Shown one piece after another: positions 22,995 to 32,985 of a DNA stretch of 64,000 nt. The notes under the pieces were generated by a model. That model was given only the letters and a program-made list of their open reading frames with translations, was not told the DNA's origin and did not search any database. The translations under genes were made by a program, and so were the position numbers. Source of the stretch: Whitmania pigra (taxonomy: Eukaryota; Annelida; Clitellata; Hirudinida; Haemopidae); NCBI GenBank assembly GCA_021613335.1, contig JAJTWR010000231.1, forward strand, positions 4,410,001-4,474,000. The letters run 5' to 3'. Numbering within the stretch: position 1 is the first letter of the stretch; each line of letters opens with the position of its first letter.

Positions 22995-24573
22995 GGCACC
23001 CTGTCATAATCAGTGTTGTAAAAATTACTTCATTTCGGTAACTAGTTACAAGTAAAAGTAATACCTCAAAAAGCTACTTAAGTATAAGTAAGAGTATTGT
23101 CTCGAAAATTTACTCAAGTAAAAGTTAAAAGTTACAGCGCCTAAAAGTTACTTTTAAGTAAAAATTACAAGTAACTTTGATGCCGCCATTATTGTGATCA
23201 TACATCCTTCCGTATTATTTAAAAGAAATTGTTTCTCTTATCGTTAAAACAATTACTGGTATTAACTGCTAGTACTAACAGTCATTAAGTAATAACATTT
23301 GAACTAATGCATTCTTTTGGTGTTTTTATTATTTATTACATTACAATCACAAATTTTTGTTAATTTTTAACATAACTAAGTCCTCATTATGTAGTTTGTC
23401 ACTCATTATGGTCCTTCAGCTGTTCTTTAGCATACCAGAAGAGCTGAATAAACGTTCAACAGCTGCACTAGCTGGCAGAGGAGTGTTCAACTGGATAAAT
23501 AATTTCTTCAGGGTATCGCTTCCAGTAATAATGTTCATGTCATCTGATCGGTCTCGAAGATACTGCATCAGAATATCAGTTGACCTTGTGCAATTGAAGA
23601 AACTGTCTTCAATACTGTCAGCATCAGATGAACGAGAGCTCAAAGCTCGTCCATCTTTGGTGCATTAGAAGATGCTATTTTGGCTACCAGTTTCTCATCA
23701 AGCTTGACAATCGTTAGCAACAGATATACCATATTCCTTAATTTCTGTTGGATGCATGCGTTCCACGTGCTTCTTCAAGTTAGATGAAGAACCTTCATAT
23801 GCTGAACATGTAGTTTGTGTTTCTGTTGGCAGAGTAGGCATGCATACTTATATGATTTTTCTTTGATTGAAATCTGAACATTTTGTTCAAATACGGCCAC
23901 GGACTATCTTCACCCTTGTTCCTCTTAGCTTCGCTAAAGACACTAAAAATGGCTTCAAATGAATCCATACTACGATATATTAAATCTTATATTATTATAT
24001 GTATATAATATTATATATTAAAAAACTTCGGTATGACTAATCAACAATTTCCGATTTAAAACAAAAACGACCGGCGATAACCACAATAACAAAAGAGCGA
24101 TGATCGGGAAGGGGAAGGTTCTCGAACGAACCAAAGAATAACAATCTAGAATTTAAATTTTTTTAAAATAAATTAAACTAATTTAAAATGTTATTTATGT
24201 TACTTTGTAACGACTTGCGCCAAAAAGGTAACGAATTAAAAGTATGACCAAAAATAGTAATTTGTTACAAGTAAGAGTACAAAATTTTTTTTGTAATTGT
24301 TACAAGTAAAAATTACCAAAAAATGTAATTAATTACAGTAACGAATTACATGTAATTCGATACTGCACAACACTGGTCATAATAGCCCGGCAACAAAATA
24401 GCCCCGCCAAATCAGCGCCATCAAAACATAAAACTCATTTCATTTAATCAAATTTTAAATCACTTATCGGTTAATGTCTTATAATGTCATATAAATATTT
24501 TTTTTATAAAGTTGCATTGGCGGGGATGTTTTGACGGGGCTATTTTGTCGCTGGGCTATTTTGACGGGTCACC
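22995..24573. mobile_element. MITE-A (short TIR element split by hAT copy 2)
   Basis: Left end GGCACCCTGTCATAATAGCC (22995 on, interrupted after 23010 and resuming at 24384). Right end ...GGGCTATTTTGACGGGTCACC, finishing at 24573. After removing the hAT the two ends are imperfect inverted repeats of about 35 bases that share the blocks AATAGCCC and ACAAAATAGCCCCG. No coding capacity. No clear target duplication was found. Confidence 0.75.
23011..24375 (-). mobile_element. Non-autonomous hAT element, copy 2 (1365 bp, 8-bp TSD)
   Basis: Same termini and internal structure as 18106-19469, with high identity along its length. Flanked by a perfect 8-bp duplication, GTCATAAT, at 23003-23010 and 24376-24383. 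The minus strand (23643-23416) retains the hAT dimerisation signature LPASAAVERLFSSSG, and a BED-finger remnant is at about 23950-23740. Inserted inside MITE-A, which itself lies inside the Gypsy element. Confidence 0.95.
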
Positions 24574-24574
24574 G

Positions 24575-25440
24575 CTAATAAGATAGAAGTGATGAGGTTA
24601 GAGCAAGAACGTGCTTGACCAGAGGAAGAGAGACAAAATTGACGATTGGTGGAACTAAGGTTAGAACAAGAACGTATTAGATTAGAACAAGAACGTATAG
24701 CGAGGAAAGAAAATAATAGATAAGAGTTAAGGAGACTTGAAGCAGAATTACACCGAAATAGAGCTCGCGACGCGGTAGAATCATTAGCTGCACTCACAAA
24801 TCTAAATGCGTTAAAAGATATCGTAGGAGAGTTTCCATGTTATCCGGCTGCCTGAATATTCTCATTATCTAGAAAAGCAGTTTGAATCCTATCAAGTCGA
24901 AGATGATATTAAAGCGAAGGTATTGCAAGCACATCTTAACCCTAAAGCTCGTTTAATCTTGAGTAGATTATATTTTGATCAATTAGATAATTATCAAGAA
25001 ATAAAAAGAATTCTTTCAATTCAGTCCCGTTCTTTTGCGCGAACGATTTGTAAATCGAAAGAGGCAACCGGGAGAAAGTTTTCATTTTAAACCAAGAAAA
25101 AGATGAATGGTTAGGTCATCGCGAACTTGCGCGCATGGTCGATAATTATATGGCGACACATGAGAGTGAATTTAAATCATCTCGTTACCATAATAATAAT
25201 ACTCATAAATCTTTCCTTGAATTAACTGTACCTTCCCCTACAAATAGAAATAATCAGCATCATAACGATAACGTAAAAGTTAATGATTGGAAATTAGGTC
25301 TTTGCTTTAAATGTCACCAGAAATGTCAAAGATTGTACTTTGAATACTTCGAAGCAATCTTTTGTGAGGAGCAGTAAGGTTAGTTTTTGTAAATCTGTTC
25401 CTATCGATAATTCTTCTAACGAAAATCGAATTCTTTAGTT
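24575..25440 (+). pseudogene. Gypsy-type gag remnant
   Basis: Broken plus-strand frames encode a charged coiled-coil-like region (repeated RLEQER), then a helical capsid-like region ending in ELARMVDNYMA, and a degenerate Cys-rich knuckle (CFKCHQKCQ at about 25309). Several frameshifts and stops. The helical pattern resembles the capsid/SCAN-like gag of some metazoan Gypsy elements. Confidence 0.7.
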
Positions 25441-25558
25441 GTTGACAATAAGGAAATATCGTCGCAAGGTACTGATAATGATGGAGTGATAGATGCAGAT
25501 GAATTTCATGTCAGATCATATGAGGATGTACTCATTTATTAATTACTATATATTCCAG

Positions 25559-26309
25559 GGTGCTAGGACAATTCGTCGCAGACAATTCAATCAGACCCGC
25601 AGCCAGAAATTGATTTGGGGGGTTTATTTTGTTATTTTTCAAAATCAAAAGATAATAATAAATAAATAAAAATGGTTTAAGATTTTATAAATTCATACCA
25701 TTATACAAATCAATAAAATTTACAATTAAAATATTTGTTTAATATTTCGAGATGGGTTTAAACCCTTGACCCTCCCCTAAATATACGGGCCTGAAGACCC
25801 ATTGGAACAAAGCATTTAAAATATATTTATTTTAGTAAAAATGTGCCATTTGTCTAATATGACAATATAATTATTACTACAATATATTTAATATTTTTAC
25901 CATTAGAATAAATTTATTAATAATTATTGTAATGTTTCTTCAAAGATAGGTCAAGAATTAGTATTAAGTAAAATATAATACCTTATGCAATGCAAATTCG
26001 CAAATGGGACAAGTACATTTATTTCGACGCTACTGCAACATTATAATAAGGCAATCAGTGATGGGTATTATTTCAAATAAAATGAAACAAAATCACGAAA
26101 TAACATTTTTTGTGATTTTTGTTTTGATTTGAAATCATTATTTTTGTGATTTTCATCATTTTTTCAGTTCATTTTTTTATGCTTGATGATTTATTTCTTA
26201 TCTAAAAATAATGAAACCGTTTTAAAATATATAAATTTAAATTTTTTTAAGTTTTAATATTTCTATTAGACGAATTGTCCGTTTTTTGCAACGAATTGTC
26301 CGGTCACAC
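25559..26309. mobile_element. MITE-B (751 bp, 8-bp TSD)
   Basis: Ends GGTGCTAGGACAATTCG and CGAATTGTCCGGTCACAC are imperfect inverted repeats. Flanked by an 8-bp direct duplication, TATTCCAG, at 25551-25558 and 26310-26317. No coding capacity. The GGTG/CAC ends and repeated short block within each terminus recall MITE-A, suggesting related families. A possible further hAT-like terminus (CAGTGATGGGTA, about 26056) lies inside, without a visible partner. Confidence 0.8.
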
Positions 26310-26317
26310 TATTCCAG

Positions 26318-27480
26318 CATTAGTCGATAGCGGTGCTGAAGTGCAGAGATGGGCTTTAACTACTTAAAAAGTAGTTAACTATTTTTATAAAAAAGTAGTT
26401 AGTAACTATTTTTAACTACTTTTTAAATAAGTAGTTTGTAACTACTCCTTAACTACTTTTTAACTATTTTTTAACTACTTTTCAGTTGACATTTGATAAA
26501 ATTAATTTTCTGGACAACTGAACAAGACATAATTTATTAGCATATTTATTTACACTTGTGTAACATTATCAACAAAATTTTATTGTCCAAATTAATCAAA
26601 AACAGAAGTATACAATGGATGTTTTAGGCGATCTCTTAAACAAATCATCATGTCGATATGATTATCCAATAATTTACATCGTCTGTTACATAAAACCTGC
26701 CCTGCTACACTAAAAGTCTTTCAACTGCTGCTGAACTTGGTAATGTCGAATTAATTTTGATGAATGCAGCACAAACAGTTGGATAATTGAGTAGACTTTG
26801 ATATTCCTTGCTGAGTTTGATAAATAATAGGATGTAAGTATTGCATAAGTAAATTGTAATTTAGAAATAGAATGATTATTGCTGACATTATGTGTTTTAA
26901 AACAGAGATACTTTAGTCCCCATCAACTAGTTGAGGAACACTTGCATAACCAGAATTATGTGACATGGAATTAGATTGATGGTCGATTGTGAGCTGAACA
27001 TTTTTTCATGATAGCTTTTCAGAGTCAGGAATGATGTTAGAGAATCACACTAACAGATTGTTACCAAATATGGTCAGAGTTTTAGGCGCTCGATTACGTC
27101 TCATAATTTATATAAAACGTTTTCAAAATACGGCTACTAAGTAACAATTCAGAAGTGAGAATTGGCGGTAGTAAGCAAAATTTGAAATCAAAGAAACTAA
27201 GCTTATAAAGTGATGTACCAAGTTGTAAAATTGGAAAAAATTTATTTTTGTTAATTTTATTACTATAGTAACTATTAACTATTACAGTTAAAAATAGTAG
27301 TTAACTATTTTTTAACAACTAGTAGTTAGCAACTGCCCATCTCTGCTGAAGTGTGTTGCATTCGAAAATTAATTCAACCATTACATATGGAAGCTAGTAA
27401 AATGATTAAGGTTTCTGGTCTCCAGAGGACCAGAAACAGTCGGTTGTGTTCGATTATCTATTCGTCCTACGTTCGTGGGC
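26318..27480 (+). pseudogene. Gypsy aspartic protease remnant, split by a hAT element
   Basis: The retropepsin motif VDSGAEV is read at 26322-26343. It is interrupted by a hAT insertion and continues after the duplicated bases at 27354. It then decays through stops and frameshifts. No active enzyme can be made. Confidence 0.82.
26344..27345 (-). mobile_element. hAT-family non-autonomous element (1002 bp, 8-bp TSD)
   Basis: Ends CAGAGATGGGC and GCCCATCTCTG are perfect inverted repeats. Flanked by the 8-bp duplication CTGAAGTG (26336-26343 and 27346-27353). Subterminal TTAACTAC/GTAGTTA motifs are dense. The minus strand near 26760-26690 keeps a degraded hAT C-terminal signature (LPSSAAVE). It sits precisely within the protease active-site region of the Gypsy element. 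Confidence 0.95.
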
Positions 27481-27734
27481 GATAATATAATTAACATAGC
27501 ACCGAAAGTGAGAGCTTGGTTTGCGATAGTTGCCAATCTTAATGAGATGGGCATGATGTTCCCTAGGCAGAACATATAGCAGCCAAAAATACGAGACAGC
27601 AAATTTGATTTAGCTTTTGGCTTCCCGATAGGGGTAAGCCAGTTCGAGAATATTGTAAATCATGTTCTGTCCGCCAATTGCAGGCACCTGTTCGAACTAG
27701 GGATCGTGTTCCTATAACAATCTATTACTAGAGG

Positions 27735-28040
27735 AGATAAATTACCCTTTCATCTGGTTAAAATTCTTGTTGAATATTTTCTGACCCATAGAGAAAATCT
27801 TGAAGCGGCCAAACGCTTTGTTGAAATGGCCGGAGATCAAGAGCAAGAGAATTATGCTCATAAACCTTCTTTGATCACCCTGTACGCTCAGAGGTACCAC
27901 CTTTGAAATACTGACCGGTCTTTCCAGGTGGGAGATCAGGTACTCATGCTATCACCAAATTTTCTTTTGCTTACATTGTTAAAATGAATAATATGAGGCA
28001 TCATATCAATGTGAATACGATCAGAAAGTATAAAGATCGT
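27735..28040 (+). pseudogene. Gypsy integrase C-terminal remnant
   Basis: Plus-strand frames show an integrase-tail pattern (THRENLEAAKRF, then FQVGDQVLML) and, just after, RHHINVNTIRKYKDR, typical of the end of Gypsy integrase domains. The catalytic core is deleted. It lies upstream of the pre-RT segment, which matters for domain order. Confidence 0.65.
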
Positions 28041-28113
28041 ATATCTTTGGGGAAAAAAACAGTAGAGTATCTTTTGCAACTTTGGCAGAATCTCAAATCT
28101 GGCCAATGTTCTC

Positions 28114-28353
28114 ATGAGATCGCTGGAGAATAGTAATTATGTTCATATTGATAAACTTTCGAGTGATATGACTGTAAGCAACAGTCCAGAACATCTTTCT
28201 GATGATCAAATAGACCAGTTGTTCAGTTTTGTTGACCGATTTCTTAAGGCATTTTCTGATTCTTTGTGGCTTTGTTGTATTAACCGATGTGGAGTTTCTT
28301 CTGATGTTTTCGTTAAGCGTATAACATCCTTTAAACGAAGGAGGCTTAAATAA
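28114..28353 (+). pseudogene. Pre-reverse-transcriptase segment of the Gypsy element
   Basis: The frame contains HLSDDQIDQL and FLKAFSDS, which resemble the LSPxQxxEL...FxDVFSD block found just before the reverse transcriptase in many Gypsy polyproteins. The reverse transcriptase itself is missing: the sequence runs on into non-coding DNA and the polypurine tract. Confidence 0.55.
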
Positions 28354-28748
28354 TCCGGGATACTGTTGTCGAAATTTATCTAAATCTGACCATAAATCAT
28401 TTAAGGGTATAATCGGTATCTATTCCTAAAGCGAAAAGATCACTGTATTCTTGCTATACTGGTTTATAATATAACATTTCGGTAGAATTCAGATCGATGT
28501 GCATAACGCAGTAAGAGATTTTGTATTGAGAGTAAGGATAAATTAGTTTAGATCTGATCATATAGAATCTTTTCTTTTTTTTTCGGGCACATCTGATCAC
28601 TGGTTTGCTAGTTATCAGAGACGAGAAGAAGATCAGGGTGAAGATCAAGTCTACGAAGAGTCGTTTTAACCATCAGCGATTGTCTTCAGTAGGAAGAAGT
28701 AGAGGATTCAGTTGGCTGACCGTCAAAAAAACGAAGGATCATTTTTTA

Positions 28749-28766
28749 ACTTTGGGGGGGGAGGTA
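28749..28766 (+). other. Polypurine tract
   Basis: An almost pure purine run (eight or more consecutive G residues followed by GAGGTA) directly upstream of the 3' LTR, as expected for plus-strand priming. Confidence 0.75.
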
Positions 28767-29208
28767 TGTGATGGTTGAGTCTTGCGGACAGCCAGACATC
28801 TCTCCTAGAATAGCTGTTAATAAGATGATTTATAGCTCGCGAGTACATTTCATTAGATATCGATTATTTGTTTAAGCTAGCTAATGTTATTCTTAGATTC
28901 CAAGCAAAGGTGATTTAAGATAATTATTATTATTTTAAGGACAATTAGCTTAATCATCTAGTAAGCGTGGAGTGATCTTTTTTCGTGGAGTCTGATTGAA
29001 TGACATTTTGTTAGAATTGATATCTAATCAATCTAATATGTATAAATAGAGGCTCGAGAAAAGCTGATTTATGACGGTTTCTGCGGTTTTTAGTCTAAGA
29101 TTTTTATTGTGTAAATAAAGCTTAAGTTCCAATTTCTTATTTCTTGGTGAAGAACTTGGTAGTGGCAGAGGTACTATCTGTGACGGACTTCGAGTGGAGA
29201 ACGTGACA
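28767..29208 (+). repeat. 3' LTR (442 bp)
   Basis: Begins TGTGATGGTTGAG and ends GAACGTGACA, immediately followed by the target duplication ATGTT. A TATAAATA box is at about 29041 and AATAAA at about 29115, giving plausible promoter and polyadenylation signals. This copy is uninterrupted, unlike the 5' LTR. Confidence 0.92.
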
Positions 29209-29256
29209 ATGTTCATCTCCTGACGATACCTGGAGATCCTGAGATTGGTCGGTAGG

Positions 29257-29415
29257 ATGGCGACTATGACTTTATTATTTCTTTTTATTTTCTCAGCCTT
29301 TCAAAAAATCAATTCACAGTCGAAAAATAACAATTGGAAAAATATCCTCATCGAATTTTCATGTCCTAGTTTAGGGCTTGAGATCACAATCGAACAGATA
29401 AAAAAAATAATATAA
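29257..29415 (+). CDS. Small ORF with a signal-peptide-like N-terminus (52 aa)
   Basis: ATG at 29257 opens a 52-codon frame. Its first ~20 residues (MATMTLLFLFIFSAF then QKINSQ) have the shape of a secretory signal peptide: short polar start, hydrophobic core and small/polar cleavage region. The remainder is short, with one Cys. It lies just downstream of the Gypsy element's 3' target duplication. It may be a first exon of a gene I cannot follow, a genuine small secreted peptide, or chance in AT-rich DNA (Phe/Leu/Ile codons are AT-rich). Confidence 0.3.
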   Translation: MATMTLLFLFIFSAFQKINSQSKNNNWKNILIEFSCPSLGLEITIEQIKKII

Positions 29416-29788
29416 CGAGGGTCAGCAAGGCATTCCAAAAGTGAACAACAAGCGTTTCTTGAGGTCCTATGTCTCAAATTCAAGTTTTTTTCTTTCGTTC
29501 TTTTACAGCAACTGTGGGCTCACCAGATCCAGTAAGACTGCTGGAGTGCTCAAATCCACCACCTTGAAAACCCCATTTTTTTCTTCTCCAGAACGCATAC
29601 GATTCCTCAGCCCTCACTTCCCTCCAGTTACAAATGCAAGCTGTCACAAATGGCTCTCATCTTTGTAATAGAAAGCTGCAGCTTGAACCCATAAGCAGCT
29701 GACATCTTGGCCAGATGTCATTTTCGGCGGCTGTTGTCCATTCGCTTATGACTAGGTCTGTCCCTGGAGAATGACCTGACAATTCTGA

Positions 29789-29826
<38 letters not shown>

Positions 29827-30258
29827 TATTATTATTTATTATTATTTATTATTATTATTTATTATTTATTATTTATTTATTAATTACCATCACGGACGAA
29901 TCTCTCATTGGATCACACAATGCACAAGCAAAATCCAAGAGACAAGACAGCAACAACTTAGACCTCCGGACCTAACGCTGAAAAATAAATTATGTTAATC
30001 TCTGTAAAATAAATTATGTCAATAATATATTCTATCCTGGTGGACAATTTCAGGTAATGGCCTTGTGTCATAAATAATCACTTAAAATATTAAGTTAAAC
30101 ATTTTATTTAATGCGCATTTTAATGTTGATTTTGACTAGAAACAAATTTGACTAAAAATCATGCATAACAAAAATACAAAGTTTTCTATTTTTTATTTTT
30201 TTTTAATTATAATTATTATTAATTATAACACTTCTAGAACACATTAAAAAAAACACGA
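29416..30258. other. No gene recognised; TTA/TTATT simple repeat inside
   Basis: 29790-29880 is a (TTA)n and TTATTATTTA simple repeat. The GC-richer parts on either side (29500-29780 and 29890-29980) are unidentified and could be SINE-like. Confidence 0.45.
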
Positions 30259-30270
30259 TTGATTTAGTGG

Positions 30271-30596
30271 CCCTCAGGAAGACGAAAATGTGCGGCATTT
30301 CCTCATGGAATGCCCGGCCCAGTCTGCCCTGAGGAGAGAAATCCGAATGTACACAAATCTATCCGACATGACTTCCATGCTTAGCAATCCAGCAAGTGTG
30401 GACATCATTTATCGGTGGATTTGTAAAAACAGAAGCGGCTTACTCTAAGCTCTTTACAATTTTATTTTAATTAATTGACGCATTTTCATTATTCTAATAC
30501 ATTTTATTATTTATTCCTAAATTCCTAACACTAACTAAAGTCCAAATCATCTCAGTTATGCAACGGACTATAATCAAATAAATAAATAAATAAAGG
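30271..30596 (+). mobile_element. 5'-truncated LINE with 12-bp TSD (LINE-A, copy 1)
   Basis: Flanked by a perfect 12-bp duplication TTGATTTAGTGG (30259-30270 and 30597-30608). The first ~175 bases encode the extreme C-terminus of a LINE polyprotein (VRHFLMECP, ending in a stop at about 30447). A 3' UTR and an (AAAT)n tail follow. This is a classic target-primed reverse-transcription product. Confidence 0.93.
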
Positions 30597-30802
30597 TTGA
30601 TTTAGTGGTTTTAAGTAGCAATGTTGATACATTGTTATTGTCAAACTATAGACCATTTCACTTCCTAATGCGGAAGTTTTAAGTCATCTAATCATTTCCT
30701 ACAAAGAAAAAGCAAAGCAAATCTCTCAGTGCAAGTATAAAGAGTCTTTTGTGTGATTTTTAGCGTTCCATTGCGGTTTAACACAATAAAGCGCTCTAAC
30801 GT

Positions 30803-30860
30803 TTATTTTTATTTTTTTATTTGATTAAAGTCTGTTGCATAATTAGGATGATTTGGACTT
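30803..30860 (-). mobile_element. Extremely truncated LINE insertion with 13-bp TSD (LINE-A, copy 2)
   Basis: A 58-bp insert in minus orientation. Its reverse complement matches the last part of copy 1 (AAGTCCAAATCATC...GCAAC.GACT.TAATCAAATA) and ends in an A-rich tail. Flanked by a 13-bp duplication AGCGCTCTAACGT at 30790-30802 and 30861-30873. Confidence 0.9.
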
Positions 30861-30873
30861 AGCGCTCTAACGT

Positions 30874-31369
30874 GTCAAGCATGAATTAATAAATCTATCA
30901 TTGACAATCTCCTGGTCGGATTGTTATTCAATACAGTTGTCGATCGCTTGAATACTGATGTGATATCTGTCATCTTGTATGTGCTTACTGCTTAATAGAG
31001 TTAAAACTGTTTCTTTTTTTGTACAACATTAGTATCATAAATATAAATATAAGTTAAATTTTATACCATTCTTTAAAATTATCCTTTCTCTGTTCATCAG
31101 GTTGTCGATCAGCATAAATGTGCAACTCATTTTTTGACAATATCTCAACTAATATGTCACGAAAAGTTCTAAAATTTTAGTTTTTATGTAAATAGTGCTT
31201 CAAAATTATGTTTTAAATTTGGTGAATTATTATTTTCAAATTTAACAAAAAATGGGTTTTTAACAAGAAATGGGTGCCCAAAAAAGATAGGAAGTAAACG
31301 TCAAAAGTCAATAATAACAATAAAAATTAATTTTTGACATAAATTTACATTATTTAATATGGAATTATG
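30874..31369. other. No gene recognised
   Basis: AT-rich non-coding sequence; nothing identifiable. It may contain the decayed flank of the neighbouring Tc1-like relic. Confidence 0.4.
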
Positions 31370-31700
31370 TTTCTTTTTTTCTATTATATCAAGACATCTT
31401 TTGTCCATCGACAAAATTAATTTTTTTATAAAGTCTGATTCCAGGCAGCTTCCAACTCTGATTTAGAATTAAATTGTTTTCCATCTTTGTAAACAGATCT
31501 GAACAACTTACCCCCAATCATTTTCAATAGGATTAAGGTCAGGAGAGCGAGCTGGTCAGCTCAAAACCCTCATTTCTCTCTCTTGGAAAAAGCTCTTTGT
31601 CAGTTTGGATGTATGGATTGAGGCATTATCTTGTTAGAATACAAAATTAGCACCATATGTCCTCTCAGCAAAAGGCAAGAGATTACTTTGCAACACTTTA
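31370..31700 (-). pseudogene. Tc1/mariner-type transposase remnant
   Basis: The minus strand near 31555-31510 reads ARSPDLNPIENDWG, the second-aspartate/DE region signature of Tc1-like transposases. Upstream (up to ~31690) and downstream pieces match the same domain but carry several stops. Terminal inverted repeats were not identified, so element limits are unknown. Confidence 0.8.
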
Positions 31701-32806
31701 ATACAATCGGCTGACTTGTTTAATCGATGTGTTTTATGCTTTAATTTATATCATCGTCAATGGCATCGTCATTGTCATGAAAAGACATAATTAAATTTTT
31801 TTCTAGTTCCCCTTTGTAATCTGAAAAATTTTGTTTTGAGCAAAATCATCAAAATGAAACAAAGCAAATAAAAAAAAGCCAACAGGCGGTAATCCGCACT
31901 ATAATAAAGAACTCAGGGATCAAGTTTAAGGAAGCGCAAGCTTCCGCTAGCAAGCTGACTCAGAAATATCAATTAATTGATAAAATAAAAAAAACAATAA
32001 TAAACCTGTCAAATAAACAATTAATCGACAATACCACAAACTAAGTACAATTTAAATAATAAATATAATAGTATGAATGGTCCAGTCTGCATACGATTTT
32101 TTTATAGATGAGGGAATGGTGCTGTATAGTCTAGGTCCGTAGCATGTTATTGAAAAGAAAAATTCTAGAATTTATGGAAATCTTTCTTGGTCACTTGAGC
32201 ATTTTCTATGACTTCAATCTTCAAATATTGTCTTTTGTCAGCTCTAATGAAAATCGTCTGAAATCTGCCATTTGTTTATTTGTAAGCAAAAATCGCAAAA
32301 TTTGTTGCATGGTTTACTTGAATATTTTACTTGAATTTACTTTAAGTTTTCGTAAACAAATATTTCAGTTAGAAAATTTTGAAATAGCACTTCGCATGAA
32401 ATAAATTTATCGAAATGTTGTTTAAGCTGTTTAAAATGCAAATCACTGCAATTATTTATCATTTAACATTGCTCTGGAAATCAGTCCCAATAGTTCTGAA
32501 CGGTAAATATATTTTATTTCTTTAACGAAATTTGGTTTAAGTATGTTTATGTATGAAATCTTTACTGTAATTTCGATACTGTCATAAGAAAAAGCTTGCT
32601 ACAGAAGCCAAAAATTTGATTCAAGTGTCGAAAATTCATCTGGAGTTTAAATCAAACTCAGAAGCCGTCGCAAGGTTAATCCGGATCTCTAATAGGTGTA
32701 AATGATTTTATAAAAACATGAAACGTCGCTAAAAAGATGGGATTAATATAATGAATCCAAGCATCCATATGTGCATGTGGATGGATACATCCAAAAAGAC
32801 TAGCAA
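31701..32806. other. No gene recognised
   Basis: AT-rich sequence. A frame at 32144-32404 lacks an ATG at its start and resembles nothing. The 31880-31970 stretch is GC-richer and may be old repeat sequence. Confidence 0.4.
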
Positions 32807-32985
32807 ATGCCTGTCATAGCCGGTGGTAAGAGTTGGGTCCCGAAACATAAAAAACCGACAGCGACAGAGATTATTATGACTAGATGCAAAAACATAAGGA
32901 TATTCAAAGGGCCGAAACCTGTGAAGACTGGGGAAACTCCTCTGAGGATCCCTCCAAGGAGTTCCAAGGCGGAGTGTCAGAAAAC
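32807..32985 (+). mobile_element. LINE-B 3'-end fragment (copy 3, plus strand)
   Basis: Diverged reverse-complement relative of the two larger LINE-B copies: it shares GCCGGTGGTAAGAGTTGGGT, CAAAGGGCCGAAAC and GGAGTTCCAAGGCGGAGT in the same order. Short and non-coding. Confidence 0.72.

Larger units (their letters stand above)
21704..29208 (+). mobile_element. Degenerate Gypsy-type LTR retrotransposon, 7.5 kb with nested insertions
   Basis: Flanked by a perfect 5-bp duplication, ATGTT (21699-21703 and 29209-29213). Both LTRs start with TGT and end in ACA. A primer-binding-like TGGTGGCAGCGGTGGGAT lies at 22491, just after the 5' LTR, and a G-rich polypurine tract ends at 28766, just before the 3' LTR. 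Inside are decayed gag (24575-25440), protease (26310 onward), integrase C-terminus (27735-28040) and a pre-RT segment (28114-28353). RT and RNase H are deleted. Four other transposons lie within it. It is non-functional. Confidence 0.93.
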
